Assembly: GCF_004337365.2 (NCBI RefSeq)
Contig: NZ_CP044016.1
Span: 4,383,507 to 4,447,506, forward strand
Reading direction: 5' to 3'
DNA length: 64,000 nucleotides
Origin: Rhizosphaericola mali
Lineage (GTDB): Bacteria; Bacteroidota; Bacteroidia; Chitinophagales; Chitinophagaceae
The translations under genes were made by a program, and so were the position numbers. Shown here one piece after another: positions 26,582-36,288 of this stretch; position 1 is the first letter of the stretch; every line of letters begins with the position of its first letter. The notes beneath the pieces are model-generated. The model had not been told where the DNA came from and searched no databases. It saw only the letters and a program-made list of their open reading frames with translations.

Positions 26582-29500
26582 ATGGCCATTAAAAAAGACA
26601 ATCGTCCCAAAGCAAGCTTTTCCAAAATTACCATTGGATTAGCCTCTCCAGATTCTATCTTGGAGCGTAGCTATGGTGAAGTGTTAAAGCCTGAAACTAT
26701 CAATTATCGTACTTACAAACCAGAACGTGATGGTTTGTTCTGCGAAAGAATTTTCGGGCCTGTGAAGGATTATGAATGTGCGTGCGGTAAATACAAACGT
26801 ATCCGTTACAAAGGGATCGTATGTGACCGTTGCGGAGTTGAAGTAACAGAAAAGAAAGTACGTCGTGAGCGCATGGGACATATCAAATTGGTAGTTCCTA
26901 TCGTCCATATATGGTATTTCAAGAGCTTACCAAATAAGATTGGTTACTTATTAGGTATGAGTTCTAAAAAGTTGGAAAGCATTGTATATTATGAAAGATA
27001 TGCAGTGATCCAAGCTGGTATTCGCGAAGACAAAGGATTGGGTATGGGCGATCTTTTGACTGAAGAAGAATATTTGGATATTGTAGATTCTTTACCAAAA
27101 GAAAACCAATATTTACCTGATGACGATCCTCAAAAATTCATTGCTAAAATGGGTGCCGAGGCGGTCAACGATTTATTGGCTCGTTTGGATTTAGATACTT
27201 TAAGCTTTGACTTACGTAATGCTGCTGCGAACGAAACTTCTCAGCAACGTAAAGCAGACGCTTTGAAACGTTTGAGCGTTGTGGAAGCTTTCCGTGATTC
27301 TCAAACAAGAATTGCCAATCGTCCGGAATGGATGGTGATGCAATATTTACCTGTTATCCCACCAGAATTAAGACCATTGGTTCCTTTGGATGGTGGACGT
27401 TTTGCGTCATCTGATTTGAACGATTTATACCGTCGTGTAATCATTCGTAACAATCGTTTGAAACGTTTGATGGAGATTAAAGCTCCTGAAGTAATCTTAC
27501 GTAACGAAAAACGTATGTTGCAAGAAGCGGTGGATAGCTTATTTGATAACAGCCGTAAATCTAATGCTGTAAAAGCAGAAGGTGGTCGTGCCTTGAAATC
27601 TCTTTCTGATGTATTGAAAGGGAAACAAGGTCGTTTCCGTCAAAACTTATTGGGTAAACGTGTGGATTACTCTGGTCGTTCTGTAATCGTAGTAGGACCA
27701 GAATTGAAAATGCATGAAATGGGCTTGCCAAAAGATATGGCTGCTGAGCTTTTCAAACCATTTGTTATCCGTAAATTGATTGAAAGAGGTATCGTAAAAA
27801 CAGTTAAATCTGCGAAGAAATTAGTAGATAAAAAAGAACCTGTTATTTGGGATATCTTGGAAAATGTATTGAAAGGTCATCCAGTATTGTTGAACCGTGC
27901 CCCTACATTGCACCGTTTGTCAATTCAAGCGTTCCAACCTAAAATGGTGGAAGGTAAAGCGATGCAATTGAACCCATTGATCACTCCAGGTTTCAACGCC
28001 GATTTCGATGGTGACCAGATGGCGGTACACGTTCCATTAAGCAACGCTGCAGTATTGGAAGCGCAATTATTAATGTTAGGTTCTCATAATATCTTGAATC
28101 CTCAAAATGGACAACCTATTACGTTGCCATCTCAGGATATGGTATTGGGACTTTACTATATTACCAAACCTAAAAAATCAACAACTGAAGAACCTGTTCC
28201 TGGTGAAGGAATGGTATTCTATAGCGCTGATGAGGTAATGATTGCATTGAATGAAAACAAAGTTGACATTCATGCTACAATCAAAGTAAGAGTAGCAGTT
28301 CGCCAAAAAGATGGTGAATTGAAAACTCAATTGGTAGAAACTACTGTTGGTCGCGTATTGTTCAACCAATTCGTACCAGAGAAAGTAGGATATGTTAATG
28401 CCTTATTGACTAAGAAAAGTCTTCGTATTATCGTTAATGATATCATTAAGGTAACCGATGTGCCTTCTGCTGAAAAATTCTTGGATGATATCAAATCATT
28501 GGGATACCGTATGGCGTTCAATGGTGGATTATCCTTCTCTATCAACGACTTGTTGATTCCTGATACTCGTGCTGGACTTTTGGATCATGCAAAAGAAGAG
28601 GTAGAAGAGGTTTGGGAAAACTACAACATGGGATTGATTACCAATAATGAACGTTACAATCAGGTAATTGATATATGGTCTCGTGTCGATACTAAATTGA
28701 CTGAAATCTTGATCAATGAAATGCGTAACGATAAACAAGGTTTCAACTCTGTTTACATGATGTTGGATTCTGGGGCCCGTGGTTCTAAACAACAGGTTAA
28801 ACAGTTGGCTGGTATGCGTGGATTGATGGCAAAACCAAGAAAATCTGGTAGTACTGGTTCTGAAATTATTGAAAATCCAATCTTGTCTAACTTTAAGGCA
28901 GGTTTGAATGTCTTAGATTACTTCATCTCTACACACGGTGCGCGTAAAGGTTTGGCCGATACTGCGTTGAAAACTGCCGATGCGGGTTATTTGACTCGTC
29001 GTTTGGTTGACGTTGCTCAGGATGTCGTTGTAACTGAAGAAGATTGTGGCACATTAAGAGGTATTTCTATATCTGCATTGAAAGATAATGATGATATCAT
29101 TGAATCTTTAGCAGATAGAATTGAAGGTCGTACTTCATTGCATGATGTTTACAATCCTGCAACTGAAGAATTGATTATCAAAGGTGGTCAAGAAATTACA
29201 CACGATAAAGCTGCGGAAATCGACGAAAGTGGAATTGAAACAGTTGAAATTCGTTCTGTATTGACTTGTGAAGCAAAACGTGGTGTTTGTGTTAAATGTT
29301 ATGGTAAAAACTTAGCATCTGGCTATTTAGCACAACGTGGAGATTCTGTAGGTATCATCGCTGCTCAGTCTATCGGTGAACCAGGTACACAGTTGACATT
29401 GCGTACATTCCACGTGGGTGGTATCGCAGGTTCTTCTTCTATTGAATCTACTTTAAAAGTTCGTTTCGATGGTAATGTACATTTTGATGGTCTACGTACG

Positions 29501-30877
29501 GTAAATTCTGTAAATAACGATGGAGATGCAATTCGTGTGGTTATCGGTCGTACAGGTGAATTGCGTGTAATGGATGATAAAAATGATCGTTTATTAGCAA
29601 CACATAATATTCCTTACGGTGCAATCTTGGCTGTTAAAGATGGTCAAGCAGTAGCAAAAGGTGATGTGATCTGTTCATGGGATCCATTCAATAATGTAAT
29701 CGTATCTGAAGTTGACGGATCTGTTGATTTCGAAAGTATTTTAGATGGTATTACATTTAGAGAAGAATCAGACGAACAAACTGGTCACAGAGATAAAGTA
29801 ATTATCGAATCTAAGGATAAAACAAAATTACCTAGCATTATCGTAAGCGGTAAAGGTGATTCTAAATCATACAACTTACCAGTAGGTTCTCGTCTTACAG
29901 TAGACGAAGGAGATTCTGTAAAAGCTGGTCAAGTTTTGGTTAAAATCCCTCGTACATTACGTAAGAGCGGGGATATCACCGGTGGTTTGCCTCGTGTAAC
30001 TGAATTGTTTGAGGCACGTAATCCAAGTAATCCTGCTATCGTTGCTGAAATTGATGGTGTTGTTACTTTTGGAAATATCAAACGTGGTAACAGAGAAATC
30101 GTTGTAGAAGCAAAAGATGGTGTAGTTAAAAAATATTTAGTTCCATTATCTCGTCAGATTTTGATTCAAGATGGAGACTTCGTAAAAGCAGGAGCTCCAA
30201 TGTCTGATGGTCAGATCGCACCGTTCGATATTCTTTCTATCAAAGGACCTTTCGCCGTTCAAGAATACGTTGTAAACGAAATTCAAGAAGTATATCGTCT
30301 ACAAGGGGTACAAATCAACGACAAACATATTGAAACAATCGTTCGTCAGATGATGAAGAAAGTGGAAATTTTGGATGCTGGAGATACAAGATTCTTAGAA
30401 GGTGATTTGGAAGATCGTGTTGATTTCAACGAAGAAAATGATAGAATTTTCGATAAAAAAGTTGTTATCGATGCGGGAGATAGTAGCAAATTAAGAGCTG
30501 GACAAATCCTTACAGTACGTGAATTGAGAGAAGAAAACTCTATCTTACGTCGTGCTGATAAGAGAATCGTTGAAGTTAGAAATGCGGATCCTGCAACTGC
30601 TAAACCAGTATTGTTAGGTATCACAAAAGCTTCATTAGGTGTTCCAAGCTGGATTTCTGCTGCATCTTTCCAAGAAACAACTAAAGTATTGAGTTCTGCT
30701 GCTATTCATGGCAAGACCGATTACATGGTTGGATTGAAAGAAAACGTTATCACTGGTCACCCAATCCCAGCGGGTACTGGTTTACGTGATTTCGATAAAA
30801 TCATCGTTGGTAGCAAAGATGAATATGAATTGTTAAGCGCCACGAAAGAAGCAATTGCTTTCGATGACGAAGAATAA
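26582..30877 (+). CDS. rpoC: RNA polymerase beta' subunit
   Basis: This 1431-residue catalytic subunit of RNA polymerase has a zinc-binding N-terminus with Cys66, Cys68, Cys81 and Cys84. The absolutely conserved NADFDGDQM carries the three Mg-binding Asp at 474, 476 and 478. A second zinc cluster lies in [13 protein letters not shown], and the trigger-loop region is in the [16 protein letters not shown] segment. Length is the norm for Bacteroidota. Its upstream neighbour is batD rather than rpoB: there is no rpoB gene in the window and rpoC has its own promoter-like element and leader. Codon use looks like a highly expressed gene, rich in CGT and GGT. Confidence 0.99.
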   Translation: MAIKKDNRPKASFSKITIGLASPDSILERSYGEVLKPETINYRTYKPERDGLFCERIFGPVKDYECACGKYKRIRYKGIVCDRCGVEVTEKKVRRERMGHIKLVVPIVHIWYFKSLPNKIGYLLGMSSKKLESIVYYERYAVIQAGIREDKGLGMGDLLTEEEYLDIVDSLPKENQYLPDDDPQKFIAKMGAEAVNDLLARLDLDTLSFDLRNAAANETSQQRKADALKRLSVVEAFRDSQTRIANRPEWMVMQYLPVIPPELRPLVPLDGGRFASSDLNDLYRRVIIRNNRLKRLMEIKAPEVILRNEKRMLQEAVDSLFDNSRKSNAVKAEGGRALKSLSDVLKGKQGRFRQNLLGKRVDYSGRSVIVVGPELKMHEMGLPKDMAAELFKPFVIRKLIERGIVKTVKSAKKLVDKKEPVIWDILENVLKGHPVLLNRAPTLHRLSIQAFQPKMVEGKAMQLNPLITPGFNADFDGDQMAVHVPLSNAAVLEAQLLMLGSHNILNPQNGQPITLPSQDMVLGLYYITKPKKSTTEEPVPGEGMVFYSADEVMIALNENKVDIHATIKVRVAVRQKDGELKTQLVETTVGRVLFNQFVPEKVGYVNALLTKKSLRIIVNDIIKVTDVPSAEKFLDDIKSLGYRMAFNGGLSFSINDLLIPDTRAGLLDHAKEEVEEVWENYNMGLITNNERYNQVIDIWSRVDTKLTEILINEMRNDKQGFNSVYMMLDSGARGSKQQVKQLAGMRGLMAKPRKSGSTGSEIIENPILSNFKAGLNVLDYFISTHGARKGLADTALKTADAGYLTRRLVDVAQDVVVTEEDCGTLRGISISALKDNDDIIESLADRIEGRTSLHDVYNPATEELIIKGGQEITHDKAAEIDESGIETVEIRSVLTCEAKRGVCVKCYGKNLASGYLAQRGDSVGIIAAQSIGEPGTQLTLRTFHVGGIAGSSSIESTLKVRFDGNVHFDGLRTVNSVNNDGDAIRVVIGRTGELRVMDDKNDRLLATHNIPYGAILAVKDGQAVAKGDVICSWDPFNNVIVSEVDGSVDFESILDGITFREESDEQTGHRDKVIIESKDKTKLPSIIVSGKGDSKSYNLPVGSRLTVDEGDSVKAGQVLVKIPRTLRKSGDITGGLPRVTELFEARNPSNPAIVAEIDGVVTFGNIKRGNREIVVEAKDGVVKKYLVPLSRQILIQDGDFVKAGAPMSDGQIAPFDILSIKGPFAVQEYVVNEIQEVYRLQGVQINDKHIETIVRQMMKKVEILDAGDTRFLEGDLEDRVDFNEENDRIFDKKVVIDAGDSSKLRAGQILTVRELREENSILRRADKRIVEVRNADPATAKPVLLGITKASLGVPSWISAASFQETTKVLSSAAIHGKTDYMVGLKENVITGHPIPAGTGLRDFDKIIVGSKDEYELLSATKEAIAFDDEE

Positions 30878-30896
30878 TAATATATTTTTATAAATG

Positions 30897-30924
30897 AAAA
30901 CAGGAAGCAATTGCTTCCTGTTTT
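30897..30924 (+). terminator. Intrinsic terminator after rpoC
   Basis: A perfect 14-bp palindromic stem AAAACAGGAAGCAA/TTGCTTCCTGTTTT (30897-30910 and 30911-30924) lies 19 bases after the rpoC stop. Because the halves abut, the real loop is the central bases; the 3' arm ends in TTTT. Confidence 0.85.
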
Positions 30925-31010
30925 GCATTTTAAGATAATGTTAATGTATTTTAACTTTTTTTTTCTAATGAACCAATTAACTTCAACCTTTTAAATTATC
31001 TTTTGAAAAT

Positions 31011-31646
31011 ATGAATAGTAAGGTTTTATTAGGTTTTAATATTGTTTTGGCGTTGGCGGTGGTGGTTTTGTTTTTTCTATATTCAAAAGTAAAACCTAGC
31101 TCGACAGATGCTACAAACAATGTTGCAACTGAGAATGCTAAAGGAGATGATGCTTCTAATAGTAAAGATCCAAAATTTAAAATTGCTTATTTTGAATTAG
31201 ATACCCTTCAAAATAATTATACGTATGCTATCAAAATGCGTAAAAGTCTTTCTGCTAAACAAAATCAAATCGAATCTCAATTGAAAGATTTGAAAAGTTC
31301 TATTATGGCAAAAGGTCAGGCGTATTACAAAAAAGGTCCAACCATGACGCAACAAGAACAAGTGGACGCTTCCAATGAAATGAACAAATTGCAACAAGAT
31401 TATGGAATGAAAGAACAGCAATTGGGGCAACAATTTCAGGAAGAAACTCGTAGGAAATTAGTGGAAATGCGTACGCGTATTCAGAATTTTTTGAAAGGAT
31501 ATGCTAAATCACATGGATATGCCTTTGTATTGGCAACTTCCGAAGATGATAACATTTTTTACTACAAAGATTCCTTGAGAAATGTGACCAATGATATTGT
31601 TAACGGTTTGAATAAATTGGAAACTTCGGATAATTCTAAGAATTAA
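31011..31646 (+). CDS. OmpH/Skp-like periplasmic chaperone protein
   Basis: The 211-residue protein has an uncleaved-looking N-terminal hydrophobic helix (about residues 5-24), an acidic low-complexity linker (28-50), then the OmpH/Skp core. This begins KIAYFELDTLQNNY and continues as a long coiled coil (about 75-150, rich in Gln, Lys and Met) and a final beta-alpha segment GYAFVLATSEDDNIFYY. Skp-like proteins hold unfolded outer-membrane proteins in the periplasm. The membrane anchor in place of a cleaved signal peptide is a common Bacteroidota variant. It is flanked by terminators, so it is a single-gene unit. Confidence 0.9.
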   Translation: MNSKVLLGFNIVLALAVVVLFFLYSKVKPSSTDATNNVATENAKGDDASNSKDPKFKIAYFELDTLQNNYTYAIKMRKSLSAKQNQIESQLKDLKSSIMAKGQAYYKKGPTMTQQEQVDASNEMNKLQQDYGMKEQQLGQQFQEETRRKLVEMRTRIQNFLKGYAKSHGYAFVLATSEDDNIFYYKDSLRNVTNDIVNGLNKLETSDNSKN

Positions 31647-31668
31647 TTTTTGAAATAATATTTAGTTT

Positions 31669-31695
31669 AAAAGACCAACTTTTTGTTGGTCTTTT
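31669..31695. terminator. Bidirectional terminator between the OmpH-like and esterase genes
   Basis: A perfect 11-bp stem AAAAGACCAAC/GTTGGTCTTTT (31669-31679 and 31685-31695) with a T5 loop. The arms supply T tracts in both directions for two convergent genes. Confidence 0.88.
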
Positions 31696-31696
31696 A

Positions 31697-32506
31697 TTAT
31701 TTGTACCAACCCCATTTTAAAAAAGAAGGCATAGCAGTTTTCCATGTAGGAACATCATGTTTTCCACCCTCAATTTCCAAATAGGTAATATTTTTTTCAT
31801 TATAACCCATGACCTTCAATTGTTGAATGATATCTTTCGTATCGTCAATTGAGTCAATGATGCCATTGTTATTTCTATCAGAATCTTCATCTAAAGTGCC
31901 ACATTCCAAGAAAAATTGTAATTGAGATTGGTAATTGTAATTTCGTAATTTAGCTAGCATAATGCGATCTTTCTCATTGTCATATCCCGCATTCAATTCT
32001 TTACTTCTCCACCAAAAGGAACCAGAAAATACACCGACTTTTTTGAAAATAGTGGGATAAGTCCATGCAATATCAAAAGCTGACAGCCCGCCAAGTGAGA
32101 AGCCTGCAATATTAGTATATTCAATATCTACAAAAGGATAATGTTCAGCGATATATGGCAATAATTCTTCGGTGAAAAATTTGCCATGTTTTTTTGCATT
32201 TTCTCCTTGCCCTTTTGCATTCAATACGCCAATCGTTCCATAATCTTGTACTCGCTCTTTGTCGGCATGTACAGTAGCGACAAGGAATAATTTATTTTTT
32301 CTAAAAGGAAATTTGAAATTGGTTTCAAGAATGGATTTGAAATTCATTTCCTCCAATATTTGCCCATCATTGAATAGCAAAACTTCAACTGTTTTGCCAA
32401 AAGGGATTTCATTAGGGAAATAAAAATCGAGTAATAATTCTTTTTGATGCTGTACGGAAAACAAATTGATGCTTTCTTTTTTCCAATTTTCCTTGTATAA
32501 TTTCAT
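31697..32506 (-). CDS. Alpha/beta-hydrolase, esterase D type
   Basis: The 269-residue protein without a signal peptide belongs to the esterase/acyltransferase family that includes enterochelin esterase. The nucleophile elbow is GFSLGG with Ser137, followed by the FKKVGVFSGSFWW segment of the family. The catalytic His is in EGGKHDVPTW near residue 253. It is transcribed divergently from the second esterase, which heads the amidoligase-type gene run, so the two hydrolases may share a pathway. Substrate is unknown: ester, acyl or peptide-like bonds are all possible. Confidence 0.88.
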   Translation of the reverse strand: MKLYKENWKKESINLFSVQHQKELLLDFYFPNEIPFGKTVEVLLFNDGQILEEMNFKSILETNFKFPFRKNKLFLVATVHADKERVQDYGTIGVLNAKGQGENAKKHGKFFTEELLPYIAEHYPFVDIEYTNIAGFSLGGLSAFDIAWTYPTIFKKVGVFSGSFWWRSKELNAGYDNEKDRIMLAKLRNYNYQSQLQFFLECGTLDEDSDRNNNGIIDSIDDTKDIIQQLKVMGYNEKNITYLEIEGGKHDVPTWKTAMPSFLKWGWYK

Positions 32507-32531
32507 GTAATCCGCTCGAACTTTAAAACTT

Positions 32532-32539
32532 CAAAAATA
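32532..32539 (-). promoter_or_regulatory. Predicted -7 element of the 269-aa esterase gene
   Basis: The minus-strand sequence TATTTTTG is an exact TAnnTTTG match, 25 bases before the ATG. No -33 TTG at the usual spacing. Confidence 0.38.
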
Positions 32540-32629
32540 AGTAATTTAAAATGCAGAATTCGATTAAAAATGAGCAAAAAATTAAATAAGAATTCATTTA
32601 TATAAATGCTTATTTAAAACTTTATGATG

Positions 32630-32637
32630 TAGATTTG
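32630..32637 (+). promoter_or_regulatory. Predicted -7 element of the amidoligase-cluster operon
   Basis: TAGATTTG is an exact TAnnTTTG match. Transcription would begin near 32644, just before the GTG codon at 32659. It overlaps an in-frame TTG (32635), which therefore is unlikely to be the translation start. The -33 box is unclear. Confidence 0.38.
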
Positions 32638-32658
32638 AGAGAACTAATCTATTTAAAC

Positions 32659-33363
32659 GTGAGAGAAGACTATCACAAGTGGTATTCCCCCATTTTGGGA
32701 AGAGATTTCGAGATGTTGGTATTTGGACATGGAGGTATTCCTGTTGTCCTTTTTCCTACATCGCAAGGGCGATATTTTGAGGCGAAAGATCGAGGATTGA
32801 TTGATTGTGCTAGTTGGTTTTTGGAAAATGGATATTTTAAGATTTATTGTCCTGATAGTATTGACTCTTTGAGTTGGTACAACAAAGGCGCTGCGCCTTG
32901 GGTGAGACCAGCCAATCATAGTCTCTACGATCAATTGATTAAGGAAGACGTATTGGGTAGGGCATTCTATGAAACTGGGAATTATCGTGCAGTGATGGCT
33001 GGTTGTAGTTTTGGTGGATATCATGCTGCGAATTTTGCATTTCGTCATCCTGATATGGTGCAAGCGATGTTATCGATGAGTGGGATATTTGACATGAGAG
33101 ATCAATTGGACGGATATTATGACGATAATGTATTCTATAACAATCCTGTAGATTATTTACCCAATGATAATGATCCGAATCTTTGGAATATGAAAATTGC
33201 ACTTGGAACCGGAGAATGGGATATTTGTCTCGGATACAATCAACAATTAAGTGAAATTTTAGATAGAAAAAATATTAGCCACTGGCTGGACGTTGCACCA
33301 AATGAAAAACATGATTGGCCGGTCTGGCTGAGGCAATTTCCAAAATACTTGTCATTAATTTAA
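32659..33363 (+). CDS. Esterase-family alpha/beta-hydrolase, first gene of the amidoligase cluster
   Basis: This 234-residue predicted cytosolic hydrolase begins REDYHKWYSPILGRDFEML, typical of a compact esterase family in Bacteroidota. The nucleophile is in AGCSFGGYHAANFAFRHP, and the catalytic His is in NEKHDWPVW close to the C-terminus. The frame is open from a TTG at 32635, but a promoter -7 element overlaps it and the family-like start follows a GTG at 32659, so I prefer GTG. An ATP-grasp gene follows 10 bases after the stop. The substrate is unknown; cleavage or transfer of an acyl or aminoacyl product of the downstream ligases is an inference. Confidence 0.85.
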   Translation: MREDYHKWYSPILGRDFEMLVFGHGGIPVVLFPTSQGRYFEAKDRGLIDCASWFLENGYFKIYCPDSIDSLSWYNKGAAPWVRPANHSLYDQLIKEDVLGRAFYETGNYRAVMAGCSFGGYHAANFAFRHPDMVQAMLSMSGIFDMRDQLDGYYDDNVFYNNPVDYLPNDNDPNLWNMKIALGTGEWDICLGYNQQLSEILDRKNISHWLDVAPNEKHDWPVWLRQFPKYLSLI

Positions 33364-33373
33364 CTATACATCT

Positions 33374-34330
33374 ATGAAAAAAATTGGAATCTTATTTGGA
33401 AAAGAAAATACCTTCCCTAGTGCATTTATTGAGCGCGTAAATGCTTTGGGGAAAGAAAAAGATATTATTGCAGAACCTGTAAAAATTGACGAAGTAATCC
33501 AAGGTGAGCCAACCGAATATGCGGTAATAGTCGATCGTATTTCGCAAGATGTTCCATTTTATAGAGCATATTTGAAAAATGCTGCATTGAGTGGAACTGC
33601 CGTCATCAATAATCCATTTTGGTGGAGTGCGGATGAAAAGTTTTTTAATAATGCATTAGCTACAAAGATTGGCATACATGTTCCGAATACAGTGATTTTA
33701 CCTTCATTTCAATGGCCTGATGATACGGATGCTGGATCATTTCGCAATTTGGATTATCCATTAGCTTGGGAAAAAATGTTTGAATACATTGGTTTTCCTG
33801 CTTACATGAAACCATTTGCCGGAGGCGGGTGGAAAAATGTGTACAAATTACATGATAAGGAAGAATTTTTTCAAAGGCATCAAGAAACGCATCAATTAGT
33901 GATGTTGTTACAGGAAGAAATCATTTTTACGGAATATTATCGTTGCTATTGCGTAGGAGGTAAGTATGTAAAAATTATGCCTTACGAGCCTCGTAATCCC
34001 CATCATTTGCGCTATAGCGCTGATTTTTCACCCTCTCCAGAAATGTTACAAATTTTAGAAGATGCTGTATTGAAATTAAATAGATATTTGGGTTATGATT
34101 TGAATACAGTAGAGTTGGCCGTGCGTAATGGCTTGCCTTATGCCATCGATTTTTGTAATCCTGCGCCAGATGCAGATTTTAATTCTGTTGGTGAAGAAAA
34201 TTTTGAATGGATTGTAGACACAATGGCGAAATATGCTATCGAGCGTGCGGAGAAACAAGTGCCTGGCGTGGATAATCTTACTTGGGGGCAATTCATTTTG
34301 CATTCCGTTGTACAGAAACCTTTAGAATGA
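33374..34330 (+). CDS. ATP-grasp ligase-like protein
   Basis: The 318-residue protein has a Rossmann-like N-terminal part (KKIGILFGKENTFPSAFI) and an ATP-grasp fold. The nucleotide-binding Lys146 is in YMKPFAGGGWKNV, the hinge is LLQEEIIF near 178-185, and a metal-binding acidic strand AIDFCNPAPDAD lies near 258. ATP-grasp enzymes activate a carboxylate as acyl phosphate and join it to an amine or other nucleophile. It is 10 bases after the esterase and 16 bases before the GCS2-type ligase, so translation is likely coupled. The product is unknown, and it does not look like a standard D-Ala ligase, RimK or purine enzyme. Confidence 0.85.
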   Translation: MKKIGILFGKENTFPSAFIERVNALGKEKDIIAEPVKIDEVIQGEPTEYAVIVDRISQDVPFYRAYLKNAALSGTAVINNPFWWSADEKFFNNALATKIGIHVPNTVILPSFQWPDDTDAGSFRNLDYPLAWEKMFEYIGFPAYMKPFAGGGWKNVYKLHDKEEFFQRHQETHQLVMLLQEEIIFTEYYRCYCVGGKYVKIMPYEPRNPHHLRYSADFSPSPEMLQILEDAVLKLNRYLGYDLNTVELAVRNGLPYAIDFCNPAPDADFNSVGEENFEWIVDTMAKYAIERAEKQVPGVDNLTWGQFILHSVVQKPLE

Positions 34331-34346
34331 AAATATTAGATATAGA

Positions 34347-35441
34347 ATGAATTTTCAACAATTTACAATAGGGATAGAGGAAGAATATATGATATTCGAC
34401 CCGTCTACCAGAGAACTTAAATCACACGATCAAAAAATCGTAGAGCAATCTCAAAAGGTACTTAAAGATCGCGTCAAAGCGGAAATGCATCAGGCTGTGG
34501 TGGAGGTGGAGACTTCTATTTGTAGAAATATAGAAGAGGCAGATCAAGATGTTCGTCTTTTGCGTAAGTCATTACAACAAATAGCAGGGGATTTGGGTTA
34601 TGGTATAGGAGCGTCTGGAACACACCCATTCTCGAAATGGGAAAGCCAAATGATCACCGATAATCCACGTTATTTCCAGATTGTCAATGAGATGCAGGAT
34701 GCTGCTCGTTCTAATTTGATATTTGGTTTGCATGTGCATGTAGGAATGGAAACGCGAGAAATGGCGATTCATATTGCAAATTCTGTTCGTTATTTCTTAC
34801 CACACATATTTGCACTTTCAACGAACTCTCCATTTTGGGAAGGTCGAAATACGGGATTTAAATCCTACAGAAGTAAGGTTTTTGATAAATTTCCACGTAC
34901 GGGAATTCCAGATTTCTTCGAATCTATTGAAGAGTATGACAATTATGTCAAATTATTGGTAAAAACGAATTGCATAGATAATGCGAAAAAAATCTGGTGG
35001 GATTTGCGTGTGCATCCTTTTTTCAATACAGTAGAATTTCGTATCTGTGATATTCCACTGACGGTCGATGATACAATCGCAATTGCGATGCTTTTCCAAG
35101 CAATTTGTGCTAAATTATACAAATTGAGAATGCAAAACATGAATTATATCATTTACAAAAGATCCTTAGTAAATGAAAATAAATGGCGTGCATCTCGCTA
35201 CGGAATTGATGGATTGATGATCGATTTTGGTAAAGAATGTGAAGTGAATACACGTGCTTTGATTTACGAGTTGTTGGATTTTGTGGAGGATGTTTTGGAT
35301 GATTTGGGTAGTAGATCGGGTATTGATTTAGTTAATCAAATCATCGAAAGAGGGACTGGTGCAGATCAACAATTACAAGCATTTACGGATACGGGTTCAT
35401 TTACAGGCGTGGTTGATTTTATTCAAAGTAAATTTATATAA
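34347..35441 (+). CDS. Carboxylate-amine ligase, GCS2/YbdK family
   Basis: The 364-residue protein has the YbdK/GCS2 hallmarks: the N-terminal GIEEEYMIFDP, an EVETSIC segment, the GASGTHPF loop, FGLHVHVGM and DLRVHPFFNTVEFRICD. These enzymes share the glutamine-synthetase/glutamate-cysteine-ligase fold and join a carboxylate such as the gamma-carboxyl of glutamate to an amine with ATP. YbdK has weak gamma-glutamyl-cysteine activity in E. coli, so a glutathione-type product cannot be assumed. Its neighbours are an ATP-grasp ligase upstream (16 bases) and a class I glutamine amidotransferase downstream (17 bases), which points to a multi-step amide-forming pathway. Confidence 0.92.
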   Translation: MNFQQFTIGIEEEYMIFDPSTRELKSHDQKIVEQSQKVLKDRVKAEMHQAVVEVETSICRNIEEADQDVRLLRKSLQQIAGDLGYGIGASGTHPFSKWESQMITDNPRYFQIVNEMQDAARSNLIFGLHVHVGMETREMAIHIANSVRYFLPHIFALSTNSPFWEGRNTGFKSYRSKVFDKFPRTGIPDFFESIEEYDNYVKLLVKTNCIDNAKKIWWDLRVHPFFNTVEFRICDIPLTVDDTIAIAMLFQAICAKLYKLRMQNMNYIIYKRSLVNENKWRASRYGIDGLMIDFGKECEVNTRALIYELLDFVEDVLDDLGSRSGIDLVNQIIERGTGADQQLQAFTDTGSFTGVVDFIQSKFI

Positions 35442-35445
35442 ATAA

Positions 35446-35453
35446 GAAAGGAG
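35446..35453 (+). promoter_or_regulatory. Strong Shine-Dalgarno before the TTG-start amidotransferase gene
   Basis: GAAAGGAG is complementary to the 16S rRNA 3' end and spaced 5 bases from the TTG at 35459. Most genes here lack any such site, so it decides the start. Confidence 0.7.
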
Positions 35454-35458
35454 TTTGA

Positions 35459-36280
35459 TTGGAAAGAGTAATTAAAATAGCATTATTGGACCTAAATAAT
35501 GGGTTTGAAAATCAGGGAATGAGATGTATCAGAGAAATTACCCATGCGTATTTCCAAAAACATCAATTACCTTATGTGGTGGAGGAGTTTGATGTGCGAC
35601 AAAAAAATGAAGTTCCCAATGCCTCTTTTGATATTTATCTTTCAAGTGGCGGTCCTGGGTCGCCGTTTGATGAGGAAGGTTGGGAGTGGGAACATAAATA
35701 TTTCAAATTGGTCAACAAGCTCTATTTACAAAATCAAGAAGCTGCGCCAGAAAATAAAAAATTCATATTTTTCATTTGCCATTCTTTTCAGATAGCGTGT
35801 CGAATCTTTAGAGTTGGCAATGTATGCGAAAGAAAGTCCACCTCTTTTGGCGTATTTCCTATGACAAAAGTAGAGGGCGGTTTGGATGAACCTGTTTTCA
35901 ATGCTTTGGATAATCCATTTTATGGTGTAGATAGTCGTGATTTTCAAGTAATTGAGCCTAATCGGGATGTATTGGAAGATATGGGAGCACAGATTTTGGC
36001 TATTGAAAAAGAAAGACCACATATTCCTTTGGAACGGGCGATTATGGGCATTCGTTTCTCTTCGGAAATGATAGGAACACAGTTTCATCCAGAAGCAGAT
36101 GCGGTGAGTATGCGCAAACACTTATTAGAGGAAGATAAAAAGAAACAAATTATTGCACTTCATGGCGAAGAAAAATATAACGAAATGATCGATCGATTAG
36201 AAGATCCGGACAAGATTATGCATACGCAAGCGACGATTTTGCCGACATTTTTAGATATTGCTACCGCTAATTTTAAATAG
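35459..36280 (+). CDS. Class I glutamine amidotransferase-like protein
   Basis: This 273-residue protein has a class I (GMP-synthase-like) amidotransferase fold with a full predicted triad: Cys107 in FFICHSFQIACR, His210 and Glu212 in GTQFHPEAD. There is no synthase domain attached. Stand-alone members either supply ammonia to a partner or hydrolyse gamma-glutamyl amides, as in the putrescine pathway. The start is TTG, strongly supported by a textbook ribosome-binding site AAAGGAG 5 bases upstream (35447-35453), which is rare in this phylum. It lies between the GCS2-type ligase and the second ATP-grasp-like gene. Confidence 0.87.
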   Translation: MERVIKIALLDLNNGFENQGMRCIREITHAYFQKHQLPYVVEEFDVRQKNEVPNASFDIYLSSGGPGSPFDEEGWEWEHKYFKLVNKLYLQNQEAAPENKKFIFFICHSFQIACRIFRVGNVCERKSTSFGVFPMTKVEGGLDEPVFNALDNPFYGVDSRDFQVIEPNRDVLEDMGAQILAIEKERPHIPLERAIMGIRFSSEMIGTQFHPEADAVSMRKHLLEEDKKKQIIALHGEEKYNEMIDRLEDPDKIMHTQATILPTFLDIATANFK

Positions 36281-36288
36281 AGTTTTAT

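Noticed and set aside
34347-35441. Standard glutathione synthesis (gshA plus gshB)
   Set aside because: The ligase is YbdK-like and the neighbouring ATP-grasp protein is not GshB-like. The amidotransferase and esterase do not fit glutathione synthesis.
35726-36121. 131-codon antisense frame inside the amidotransferase gene
   Set aside because: Antisense to a gene with a clear catalytic triad, with no start context or family features.
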